This document shows, in pieces, positions 14,510-25,900 of a stretch of DNA of 64,000 bases. The notes beneath the pieces are model-generated. The model was not told where the DNA came from. It saw only the letters and a list, made by a program, of their open reading frames with translations, and ran no database searches. A program made the translations under genes and the position numbers. The DNA lies in contig KB722736.1 in assembly GCA_000349905.1 (NCBI GenBank), positions 646,756-710,755 on the forward strand, in the 5' to 3' direction. Origin of the DNA: Volvariella volvacea V23. Lineage: Eukaryota > Basidiomycota > Agaricomycetes > Agaricales > Pluteaceae. How positions within the stretch are numbered: the stretch's first letter is position 1; every line of letters starts with the position of its first letter.

Positions 14510-16176
14510 CTAGAATCGACGACTTCTTCTACGCGCTATTGCCCAACGCCGCACAAACCATGAAATGGCGCCAATTAACAGGATGGAAAGGACAATCCCT
14601 AAAACCATTCCGAGTATCCGCCCTAACTCGCCCTTAGACTCCGAGGAAGAGTCATCATCCGGTGAGTCATCAGATGGGGTTGCACCACCACCGAAAGGCC
14701 AAAAATCGCCTCCTTCAGGGGGGAGGACACAAGTCAAGGCATCACCGTCCGAGATGAATTGAAAGCCTGACTGAATGTTCAACGAGCGTGTATTGTTCAG
14801 GTCCAGGACAAAAGGAGCGGGCGTTGGTACCATATCCGTCGAGCTACAATTGGGACCGCGAGCGCCAATGAAGGATGTGTTTCCGAAAAGAGTATTATTC
14901 TCGACGGTGAAGTCACGCGCCGAGGTAATAGCCATAGCATAACTGAAGGCCCCGCTGAAGCTATTATTGATCACAGAGCCTGAATGGCAGACATGGTCCT
15001 GGTATCGATCGCCAAACCAGGTACGAGGGCCTATGCCGATGCCAATTCTAAATTGGTGTTAGAGCGGTGAGGGTACATTCAGCATGGCTTCTTTCTCACT
15101 TAATGATTGCATCTTCAGACTGCTCCCCCATGGTTTGGTGGGCCTCTGGTGCTTCATCGGCAAAGCCACCCATTATGACATTATCCCTAACCACTGTCCC
15201 AGTATAATCCCCACTGAAGGGGTCGTAATCAACAAGATTGATACCCCCCAAAAGTGTCCGCTAATTGCACGTGAGACCTGAAGGAAAGCTACAAGGTGTC
15301 TCGATAGACTTACATCAGTTATCCAGATCGTGTTATTATAAATTTGACTCCCTGGGGAGCCGAATACAACGATGCCGCCGTCCGTGGCGTCTTGGATCAT
15401 GTTGTGTCTAACGATACTATTCCTGCAGCTCAGGCTGATTCCGTCTGCCCATTGCTGGAATTCATCGGACCCGCAAGGGCCCAAATCGTTGTACTGAATG
15501 GTAACATTGGTGCAATTTAGCGGGCCTTCTTGGATATGCAAACAAGTCCAACTTCTGGGATCATACGAGTGCACATATTCAATGAGCTGGTCCGAGTTAG
15601 GTCCTCCCATCTCAATATTGCCACCTCCCTGATTCGGCGGAGCACCACTGCGCTCACCATTTATCTGTCATACATGGAAGAGTCTTAATGTGCATGAACT
15701 ATAGGTGGTAATCTCACGTACCTGAATATTTCTTAGCTTCACCCCAGAACAATCTGCACATGTCCCATCAATAGCTACCGTATGCCCTGTCCCGTTGACG
15801 ACAGGACCATTAACGATAAGAGTCGCTCTATCATCCCCAATGGGGTATCCTGAAGTGCTTATCTCTTGGCCCGGAGCTGTGAATGTAATAGGCGCCTGAA
15901 TTGGGTATTGTGCACCAGGACAAAGGCGGAGCACGTAATCGGGGCCGCCATCGCGTAGAAAATTGTTCAAGCGATCTGTAAGGGTATCTGCAGGATCCGG
16001 CGATACGCAGTCTTGGTCTTCCTGGCGGGAGTATATCGAATAGTTCACCTTGTGCCATCTGCAATGCGGACCAATGAGCGACGCATGATAGTAGCTTTCA
16101 GCACTAACTTTGTATTTGATTTGGTCATCTTCCCAACCCTCGTACAACAAGTACCCTATCCGACAGAGTTCTGAAC
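14510..16176 (-). CDS. Membrane-anchored right-handed beta-helix (pectin-lyase-fold) protein, 5' exon unresolved
   Basis: Four exons are clear: about 16176-15722, 15666-15316, one ending near 15100, and about 15050-14510. The N-terminal part has a Cys-containing CRIGYLLYEGWEDDQ block. Short repeated beta-strand turns typical of a parallel beta-helix follow: GTGHTVAIDGT, VKLRNIQINGERSG, NVTIQYNDLGPCG, SIVRHNMIQDATDGGIVVFG, YNNTIW, VVRDNVIMGGF and VENNTLFGNTSFIG. Many N-x-S/T sites suggest secretion. A Ser/Asp stalk precedes one membrane helix (RILGMVLGIVLSILLIGAISWFV) and a short Arg-rich cytosolic end. The fold suggests binding or cleaving a polysaccharide, but no catalytic residues can be assigned. 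The first recognised exon starts at an acceptor in phase 1, so a signal-peptide exon must lie upstream. An ATG at 16302 followed by a hydrophobic run is a candidate but lacks a usable donor. Confidence 0.75.
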
Positions 16177-17882
16177 GCTATGCGCTGAAGGCGAATTTTA
16201 TGTACAATTTGAATCTTCACAGGAAATGCAGGGCTGCGTGTTTAAACCCCGCGCTTATGACTAGGTCCAAATCGCCAATGAAAGTATGAGCAATAGTGTC
16301 ATGTAAGTGAGACCATTAGAGCAAGTCGTACCTTACTGCAGTCGACGACCGCTGCCCAACTGCGCCGCGCAGGTTAAAATTAAACCGCAAGGAACCTTGC
16401 AGGTTGCATTCTGGATGCTGCACCCTGAGCACGCAAGCAGCGCCACACAGAGGGGACGAGGCTTCGTGGTGGTTTGTACGTCACCGTGACCTTGATTCTG
16501 GCTATCTTCCTGTTGGCGCTAATCAGCATGTCCAACATCGGTCAATGCGCTAAGATGCATGTTTGGCATTCGAGTCGCGCATTTCCACGCTATTCACTAA
16601 TGGCCTTCGTGTGACCGATTGAGGATTCAGCGCTTAGAGCCATCCAAAGAAGCGTGGATTGTGTCAAAGATAGAACCGGCTTGTGCTTCGGGATCAGTTC
16701 ACAGTCGTGTAGCGTTGCAAGTTGGGGTGTATGGGTGAAGGAGGACCTACGCTCAAGTTTGGACACTCCACGCTGCACAAAAACAATGTTCTACAATGCC
16801 GTTACATGAATTCTCTCCTGGGCACTGTTCATGCTATAGTAAGGATGGCTTGGGTCATGTGAACGTGCCACAATGCACTAACCTGAGGTCTGAATACCGC
16901 TGTATAGTTATGCCTGCGTCAATGTTCTGTCAAAATCGTTAAGAACAAGAATACGAAGCACGCGTACGATTGACACGGACTCAATAAGACCCAGAGCAAC
17001 GCAACACACCCGAAAAAAACTAGTGCCTCCTTGCAGGTCCCCCAAAATCTCCACATTCTTGTGCTCGCCTGCCTTCCCATGCTATCTCCGAATATTCATG
17101 ACACGTCGAACAATTAAGGAAACCTGTATGCATAGTGGAACTATAACCCACCCTTCCAGCGCTTTGGCTCGTTACGGAGGCTCACCCCCGCTATTCCTTT
17201 TGCTGTGATTTCAAAAAGGACAGCTGAACTTGACAGGCCTACCACCCCGGTCCCTGGCGTACATTGCGTCATGCAAAGCCTGAGTGACCCCTCGCGAATC
17301 AAGCATCTCCGCATCGTACATCATTCAATTATCTACCCTGGTGAAGGGTCTTATGACGAATATATGCGTCCTTGAGCCTAGGTGCCATTCAGCTTTGCAG
17401 CATAACGAAATACAAATCGCTAGCCCTTTAGCGTGGAAGCTGCATTCAGATTTCCGAGGACAACCTTGGGTGCATCTGGTAGTCTGGATTTCAGCGAAGA
17501 TTCTGGTCTAATTGGGATTCCCAAGGCCAAGAGGCCCTTCACATGTCTGGGGCATTCCAGGTGGCATACTGGTGTATTATCTTTGTCTCGTGTTTCAAGT
17601 TCAATGCCTGGAGGTGATATATAGATGACTGGCTGATCTTCGCTTGGACCGTGGTTTCCATCTAACATACGGCTAGGCAGAGAAGCAAATTACAGTACAA
17701 GTTCATGGCACACACATTACAGATATAGAAATGCTACCCACGTCAAACCAATATAGCCAGCTCCGGATCACAAGGAAGAACTGATAAATTGCAAACACGT
17801 CGTGACGCGCCGGTGGAAATACCCATGGGCCAAATGTCTCGAGACACATGCATAGCAGATTAATCTCTTTCATTGCACAGCA
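16177..17882. other. Intergenic 1.7 kb with one doubtful small frame
   Basis: This lies upstream of the beta-helix gene and downstream of Ist3, and must contain the missing 5' exon of the former. A minus-strand frame at 17420-17668 (82 codons, true ATG, with IYISPPGIELETRDKDN) has plausible protein composition but no recognisable relative or partner exon. Nothing else seen. Confidence 0.35.
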
Positions 17883-19027
17883 TTAATCGTCGTCGTAGTT
17901 CCTAGCTCGTTTAGATCCTCTCGACGGGCCGCCTCTTCCGTGACGTCCATCACCCGAGTATTGGGGTTCTCGCCTATGTCGGGAATCAGAGGGTTGGGGG
18001 GAGTATGGACGAGAGCGACGGTAAGGTGAGCCCCGGTAGCGGTCTCGGGAGGGTGACCTGCTTCGACTACGACTGCGACTTCGTTCTACTCGTGGGGTTC
18101 GGGACCGCGATCTATCGCTGTCATGTCTGCTCTCGTCTCCATCTTTATTTTCCATGCGTCGCTCAATACTATTGAGTAAGTTCTCCACAGCCTTTGCGGC
18201 AGATTTCTTTTTCTTCCGCTCTTTCCTCTCCCGTTTCCTTTCTTTGCGTGCCCGACGTTCCTCCGGCGTTTCATCTTTATGCTTGCTTTTGCCCTTGGAC
18301 TTGGATTTCTTGGATTTTTTCTGTGCCCTTTCTTCCTTGTACTTCGCTAAGAGGTAGTCCCGCATCGGGTCTTCGGGATCGATGTCCGGTCCCGAGGATT
18401 CGGAGGAATCTGACTCTGCATTGTCATGGCCATCTACGGTGAGAGAATATGAGCATTGTGTATCTAACAGGAGGAGGAACAAAACCTTTAGACGCACCGT
18501 CTATCAGCTCTGGTTTAGCATTTAGACTTTGCTCTTCAGCATCCACCCATTCCCCGTCATCATTTTTTATCTTGGGTTGCTTGTAGTTCTTTACATGGTC
18601 GACGCGAAGAGTCCTCTCCAAGACTTTGGCACCATTGAGATTGTCAACGGCCAGGATCGTGGAGCGTTGGTCTTCATACATCAAGAACGCAAAACCGCGG
18701 GGCTTCCCAGTTTCCTTGTCCCGGGGCATGTTCACGTCCATTACTTCCCCATATCTGATTAATTTGGGTCTATCAGTGGTATGTGTGGATTCACTAGAAA
18801 ACGCACTGCGAAAATATTGTAATGACGTCTCCCTCGGTCAATTCGTTGTTCAAACCACCAACGAAGATGTATGCAGAATCCTTGTACTCGTCGTGCCACG
18901 ATCCACCAGTGACTCCATGCTTGAGTTCTGCTTGGTTTATTCTGTTGATTTCCCGGACGACGCTGTAGAGAACGCGCTGAGCAACATTGCGGCACAAATG
19001 TTTGAGCAGAAGATGAACTCACTTCAT
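17883..19027 (-). CDS. IST3: Spliceosomal RNA-binding protein Ist3/Snu17 (RBMX2 homologue), RES complex
   Basis: In yeast, Ist3 with Bud13 and Pml1 forms the RES complex, which binds the activating spliceosome and helps splicing and nuclear retention of pre-mRNA. The first coding exon is just ATGAA (19027-19023), joined to C GTC GTC, giving the family start MNVVREINRINQAEL. One RRM follows, with RNP2 AYIFVGGL and RNP1 RGFAFLMYED, then the linker VDHVKNYKQPK. The last exon (about 18432-17883) is an acidic stretch (DNAESDSSESSGPDIDPEDP), a Lys-rich segment and an RS/SR-rich tail (RSRSRSRSRSPSRD) like that of animal RBMX2 rather than the short yeast protein. Length is about 310 residues. It diverges from eIF3d across 111 bases. 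Confidence 0.9.
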
Positions 19028-19138
19028 GGCGGGTGGCGCGAAAGCAGCGAATAGTTCCCACGGCCAATAGCACAGGCGTGAACTCTAAAATTTCGGTGCA
19101 CAAGATCTACGAGCGTGTCCCTGCTCTTGATCACCAAG
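19028..19138. promoter_or_regulatory. Shared divergent promoter, IST3 / eIF3d
   Basis: The 111 bases between the two start codons must serve both genes: a splicing factor to the left and a translation initiation factor to the right. No TATA box is apparent. Co-regulation is inference from geometry only. Confidence 0.5.
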
Positions 19139-21334
19139 ATGCCCTCATTTACTTTGCCGCCGATTCACGATAATCCAGATGGCGGATGGGGCCCATCGAC
19201 CTCGAATCTGCCCCAGCAGTTCAAGTTCAAGGATATTCCTTACGCGCCGTACTCAAAATCTGATAAGCTTGGCCGCTTCGCTGATTGGAATGAGGGTCAG
19301 ACAGATAGTCGTCAGGCTGCCATCGGTCTACCACAAACTCAGGGTGCTCGCACTGGAGCAAACGTAAGGAGAAGAGAGGGAGCACAGGCCTTTGGGAGTG
19401 GAACTGCCAGTGCCTTCGCTTATTTCCATGTGGAGGACGAAGCATCCTTCTCCTTGGTCGATAATAAGGCAACACAGCCCAGAAGAACAGGAGGAGGCGG
19501 ATTTACGCGCGGACGTACACCTGCTCGTGGTAGCGCCACTGCATCTAGGGGCACCACTCGTGGCCGCGGAGGAGCCGCTGCTCGTACCGCTGCTAGTGCA
19601 AGGGGTGGACGTCGGGGATGGAGAGACTGGGATAAGGTACGCACTCCCCCTATTCAACAAAAAGGTACATTCTCAGGAGATGAATCTATAGGGTAATAGA
19701 ACACGAGAGTCCTCTGTCGTCATTTCACCCCAATGGAGTGTCCTGGAGGAGATCGAGTTCCACCGTCTAGCGAAATTAAGGCTGGATGTCGACGAACCCG
19801 AGGACATGTACGCTATCGAGATTCTACCCTCCCTGAGGGACATTAACTTATTCGTTGTTCCTGCGCAGTGATTCTTATGGTCGCCTATTCCCGTATGACA
19901 AGAGTTATGATCGCATTACCACCAAAACCGAAAAGCCTTTGCAATTGGTCGACCGTATCAAATACAACCCCACTACATCTGATGACCCTGTTATCCAGCA
20001 GGTGGGTCGGGTCTCTGTCTCTCCTTGGGGCGATTGTAACCTGAATAAATTCATAATCCATAGCTCGCAAGCAAAAACACTGCGACGGTATACACGACCG
20101 ATGTCATTTTGAGCGTGTTGATGTGTGCCCCACGATCGGTGTACCCTTGGGACATCGTCATTATCCGTGAAGGCAACAGCCTGTTCTTCGATAAACGTGA
20201 TGGTGGTCCATTCGACACCGTAACCGTTAATGAAAATGCTGCCGATCCTCCGCAAGACCCTCCACCGCCTAACCCCAACAACCCAGCAGATAAATCAGCA
20301 ATTGAACCCCCTTCGATAAACTCTGCAACATCATTGTCCCTTGAGGCCACCTACATCAACCAAAACTTTGGCTTCCAGGCTGTTGTGGAGAATCCTCCTC
20401 CCCCGGCTGTGGATTTCAGTCATCCAAACCCCTTCTATAACCCAGACGAGACAGAGCCACTTGCTTCGTGCGGTTATCGTTATCGTCTGTTTGATCTCGG
20501 TATCACTGAAGACGAAGATATCAAAGTCTGTGTGCGCACGGAAGTCGACGCCTACGCGGTAGGCGCTGGTGAACCACGCGAAGGACAAGGTCTTGTCACC
20601 ATCCGTGCACTGAACGAGTTTGATCCACGAGCACAGGGTGCTGGCGGCGCACCAGACTGGCGAGTTAAACTCGATTCCCAGCGTGGTGCTGTTGTTGCCA
20701 CAGAGATGAAGAATAACAGCTGCAAACTGGCCAAGTGGACAGTGCAGAGCGTATTGGCTGGTGCGGATTTGATGAAGATTGGGTAAGTTGATGGCCATCA
20801 CATAGTCTCAATTCATTCCGAACCCTCCATCACCAATCTCGTCGAACCCTTTCATAAATATGCTTCATGACTTGGGACCCTTCCCCTGTCATTTCCAAAC
20901 CTATTCTTTGGATTCTATGGCATCATCTGGGATTCCCAGTTACTGATAGAAGACGCCTACAGATACATCTCTCGGGTGAATCCTCGTGATAACACACGTC
21001 ATGTCATTCTCAGTACCGCTTCAATGCGCCCGACGGAATTCGCTGCTCAACTCAATGTATCTCTCGCAAATGGTTGGGGTATTGTTCGCACAGTCACCGA
21101 TTTGTGTATGAAGATGCCTGAGGGCAAATACGTCTTGGTCAAGGACCCTAATAAGGTAAAGACCATTTAGTCCCCTTCTCCAATCTTAGCAGTCCTGATT
21201 GTTTGTATCTTCTCGCTCTATAGCCCGTGATCCGTTTGTACTCTGTGCCACAATCGACATTTACAGCCGAAGATGAGGAAGCAGAGGCAGGTGAAACGAT
21301 TGAGGAAGAGGAGGAGACAGCCCCTCAATCCTAA
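19139..21334 (+). CDS. EIF3D: Eukaryotic translation initiation factor 3 subunit d (eIF3d/Moe1)
   Basis: eIF3d sits at the edge of the eIF3 complex on the 40S subunit; in animals it can bind the mRNA cap for specialised initiation. The start [19 protein letters not shown] at 19139 is the family N-terminus, followed by [18 protein letters not shown] Gly/Arg-rich linker ([20 protein letters not shown]) leads into the core: [104 protein letters not shown] and YISRVNPRD. The protein ends in an acidic tail [10 protein letters not shown]. Six exons; all junctions are in frame. It converges on the UBAC2-like gene with 97 bases between stops. Confidence 0.95.
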
Positions 21335-21431
21335 CTTGGCTCGTACCTCGTGTATCTCACATCCCGGAAAAGAAATTTCTCATGTTGTACCATTATACAC
21401 ATCTACGTCGAGCTCAGTGCTAGTGCTATCG

Positions 21432-22905
21432 CTATATTTGTGAACTCAACAGTGTCTCCACCGCAGCTTCAAGGTTAGGGCTGTCCCACAGGTATGGAAT
21501 GGCGATAAAAGGAGGAAAGGGACAGTATCAGGTGCATGCGAATGCAAAACGGAGATTAGTATCTCCAGAGTATAGAAGCACTTACCTCCTCTGCAAAGCT
21601 GCAACAAGAACATCACGCTCAACGTTTGGGAACATTGTTGTTAGTGTGGTGATTTCGCCCTCCGCGGGTACCCTTATCCCAACACTCGCTTGCGCAGCCC
21701 TTCCTGTCAACTCATTGACCCATTCTCTCATAACAGATGGCGAAGCTTCATTGCTTTCCTGTTGGTCATTACCTGTTTCCACTCCAGTCCGTGTTCTTAA
21801 ACCTGACGTTGGAGCTGCTGTTGATATTGCGGTTGGACCTTCTGCTTCTCCGTTCACAGCCGTTCGCGTCACTGTTGGTGGTGCTCGACCCGTTGACGTA
21901 GCTGTAGCATCATTGTTGTTGCTCGACTCTGAAGCTGGCAATGCACGATTCGTCCGGCGGCCACCTGAAGTAGAACCGACCAAAGGGAGCAGGTAATTCG
22001 TAGAAAACCGGATGAACGAGGGTGGGACACGGTATGACTTGAAGTTGAACACATCTGAGCGATACAATGCCCCTGCAATTAATCCAGCGATGGCAACGGT
22101 CAATGAGCCGGGTGGGCGGCTGATTGCAAGCTGTATGGGTCCATCAGGATGCTACAGCATGGGTATGAGAATGGATGCTGCCAAACCTGGAGGGCAAGGA
22201 CGTAGGTGAAACTTTTGTTCGTGAGTGGAAGACCAAATATCCGGTAGTGATAGATTGAAGGAACGATTCTGTGGTATTGGTGTAAAATTGCGAACAGCAA
22301 CCCAGCTGGACCCAGTGCTATGTAATTGAGCCCAAGGCGATGGAACAGCAACAACGCGAGGAATTCCAAGATTGTCACGAGAAGCAGCGTCACTATAGCA
22401 AACGACTGATGTGTGAGGCATGCGTGTGGTGGTGTCAAGTCAGTGTGAATATTGTGTAATAGAAAATGACCTCGACTGACCGCGAACTTGATACTGCCGA
22501 ACTGGCGTTCAACTTGTATGGCCACATTGAATAGAATGATCTCTGACAAGAACAAGTCGGTAGAGTTGGAGAATCCAAGATGGTGGACAGCGAGGCGCCA
22601 GTACTGAGGAGTTTATTTCGTGAGCAAGCGATGCCTGTTCCAACACCCGTTCTGACCAACTTGATGATGTCTAGAAATGTGCGGGACGAGCTGGGAGAGT
22701 GTTGGATTAATCAATCAGGTTGGGTCCGGGATTTAAGAAGCGTACTTGAAGGTGAAGATAGTGTTTCACATCAAATAACCCGACCAATATGGAGGTGAGG
22801 GCAGACCCCATCATCAAACCTGCACGGCAACTCATATGTTAACCCTTGAGCCTCTACAGATTGGACCAACTCGCCCTTGGTCACAGCGGCATGCTCGAAC
22901 GACAT
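21432..22905 (-). CDS. Rhomboid-like pseudoprotease with C-terminal UBA domain (UBAC2 / Dsc2 type)
   Basis: Relatives are ER/Golgi membrane proteins of ubiquitin-ligase assemblies: animal UBAC2 in ERAD, fungal Dsc2 in the Dsc complex that activates SREBP-type factors. Exon 1 (22905-22875) reads MSFEHAAVTKG. Joined exons then give LMMGSALTSILVGLFDVKHY, LVPHISRHHQYWRLAVHH, GFSNSTDLFLSEIILFNVAI and QVERQFGSIKFA, followed by further helices (TLLLVTILEFLALLLFH). At the rhomboid catalytic position the sequence is ALGPAGLLFA, with Ala instead of Ser, so it should be proteolytically dead. A disordered Ser/Thr/Ala linker leads to a UBA/CUE-like end, LTTMFPNVERDVLVAALQR plus SPNLEAAVETLLSSQI from a small last exon. 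Intron 1 (22820-22874) begins with GC instead of GT. Confidence 0.88.
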
Positions 22906-25900
22906 TAAAGGTCCAACTAGTGCAAACTTCAAGTGTTGTGCTTGTGGAGGAAGTGTGGAGGGCGATCGTCTTGCACTGCCACGCTGACTGCCACGCTATC
23001 AATCGCGTCGCGCACGCGAGACGTCGTCCCAACAAACGCAAACTGCGTGTTACCCTGCAACTTTTTCCCAACGACGAACTCTTGTCCTCTTCGCAGTTGC
23101 AAGCCACCCTGCTGGAACTGAAAGTAGCAAATCAAGCAACTCCGTTGGATTGAATTGCGTACAGTAAGTACGGCAGATTGGATGCCATGTCACTCTACTG
23201 ACAAGCAAAACCTGTTATATTTAGTCAAGTCAAGCATTCGTTATGGTTGCAATGGCCGTCCTCAGGGCATATCGGCCGCCATAAGACTCCACACTTTACC
23301 TGGCAATTGTCAGTAAAAGCCGCTTGTCCGAAGTTCACCCTGTGCTGGCACCGCGAGCCGTTGGCATTAATACGCATTGAAGGCACATCTAGGCCTCTTC
23401 CCATGCCTAGAAGGCTCCCTATCCTGCTGACGTGAGTGCTCATTAATGATAAATATCTGTCCCCCTGACATCCGGTTAGCCACAGTAATGTTCGATTGAC
23501 TTTGGTCATCCAAAGTTATCCCCGTTCAGCCCACGACAGTGCAGCATGCCTGTTCACCGCCGACGAAGTGAATTACAAACTCGAGCCAACATTTGGGGGA
23601 GGTTTCGGTTCAGCCCCAGAAACGAGCAGTCTTTGATGCAAGTTCAGAAAACTTCTGTGTACTGTGAGAATAACTCGTCATCGCAAATGTGTGCATCTCA
23701 TATTAACACGGACTGACAAGCAGCCTCCTATATCGTCATATTGCCTATCAGAATACGCGATGTCGCATGCCACTATTGAGCCTAGGAAGCCCGCTGAAGT
23801 CAATACTCGTGTAAATCAGCTCCTGCAGAGCAGATTCTGCACGACTGGCTAATTTGACAGCTTGATCTTTCTTCCCCTCATGTTCAATGCCCCTGAGTGC
23901 TTCCTTCCCTCTGTCAGGGTAAAGAAGTTCAGCACGTATGCGTACCCTGCTTCAGGGACTCAGCCTGTCCGTTCAGGACGGCCTCAAGGCAGTGCGCCTA
24001 GTATGAATTTGGGATGTTTTAGGGACCGCCTTTTTGACGCCTGTGCTGAAATGGCCATACTCGGCATCAGTGCTCGTAAACCCACCTCAGCAAAAGGCCC
24101 TCCGTTTCACAGCTGCTACACACTCATTTACTTACCGCCTGCCCTACAAGGACCGCATGAGGAGCGGTGACAAACCTGAAATGCGCAACCGGAACGGCAC
24201 AACTTGCTCTCGTACGTCAAGTCAGGTTGGCACATGGTAATGGCCATTCTAGTGTGAGTCGCATTAACACCGCTTCTTGGGGAGAATGTTTTAACTATTT
24301 GCCAGGAATATATCCGTGAACCTACCCCGCAGTATAGAGTTCATGCTGGACTTATTCAAACTTCAAACGAGGTGTGCAATGTATGAACAGCAAATCTCCT
24401 GTCTAATGTCAAAACAATGTCATTTCTGCTCAACTTGGCAGATTCAGTCCGCCGCCGGCGCACGCTGCGAGCTAATTCAGGTTGGGATGAGTCTATAGGC
24501 CTCAAACTTACCCGCGCGGAAGCCTCGGTTCTGCGCCGTAATGCTACTATAGCCCCCTTATATATTTGTATTCTTGTTAAGGGACAGCGAGCACAGGAAG
24601 GTAAAGAGTGCTCTTGTAGCAACCAGCACCGTTGAACTAGTTGGGAACGAAGTCCTGAATCCCAGCCCGTCAGATGACTGCCGTAGGATCCCCGGGATTA
24701 TTCGTGATGCCTCGTCCCTTACCAGGTTTCCATGGGATAGTCCTCACTTTAAAGGGATATACTTTCCAAAGGCATTAACTTCAGTTGGTCGGCCCTCGAC
24801 CCTGAGACAGTTGCATCCAGTTACTCGGACAGAGTGGAAACGTCAGTCTGTCATCCAGTTTAGGATGTCATACTGCTGACAAGAACCTTGAATCGTAATT
24901 GTACGAAGGAGGTCAGGAGTAAACTCCCGGCAGGTCTCCTGAGTCCTTGGTCAGCGTGTGCGGCACGTAGCGAATAGAACACATGGAACACGGGAACGCT
25001 TATGGTGGCTGAAGGTCGTTATCTTCTTCGATTCAATCGCTTGAGGAGTAGAGATAATATAATGATTTGATCGTGTCCATCAACTGAGCATCGTAAGTGT
25101 AGGGAGTAGGCAGTTGTGATGGGGATCCGAAATCTCAATCTCAGGGAGGTGGAAAATCCTAAAGTCCAAGGTTTCAACTTTCGACGTTTCCCTCCCCAAC
25201 TTTGACCTGTCCAGTCGTTGAAAAATTTGGGGCTATCAGCCAACCGCATAAATCCTTTGCACACTTTCAGGTCGGTCGTGGACGACTGCATGCGCATCGG
25301 TTATCGTATGATAACCGAATTATTTCTTCCTCTTCCCGACAGAGATTAGGACACTGTTTTATCTTGACAAGCTCATAGTCTGCGGCAATACGACGAATGA
25401 ATGATCAATACTACGCCCTTGCCGCAACACGTCAAGAAGTCACGACCGAGAAACTCGAGAGCCAAGGCATCTTCCTTGGCCATCCCACGCAAAATGACTC
25501 CGTGTAAGTAATGTGTCGGATGGGCACAATGGAAGAGTCATTTCCGACAACTTAGGCGTGTTTGGTCGACGAGTTGCGAGCGCGGGCGCGGCCGTTCATC
25601 CCCAGCTGAGCGCTGATTATCAGTTTTAGCATGTCATTCCCAGTCGTGGTCTCGTTGACTCCAGTTGAGTAGGAACCTACGAAATCCCAGCTGTGAACCT
25701 TGTTCTATTCATGTCGCACAATGCAGACGGGAGCTTGGAGAGAACCTAATGCACAGCCGATAACGTAGATCTGTATTGCGATCATCTCTAACCTCTGCAG
25801 ATCTTGTAATCCTTGAAAACCCACATTTGGTTTCGGAGGGCATATTATTGTCAACGGAGGCACGAGGCATCGCGTTAGGGTCCTAGAGGCAGTTGTTGAC

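Noticed and set aside
21499..21996. 165-codon plus-strand frame
   Set aside because: It is the antisense shadow of the linker and UBA exon of the UBAC2-like gene.
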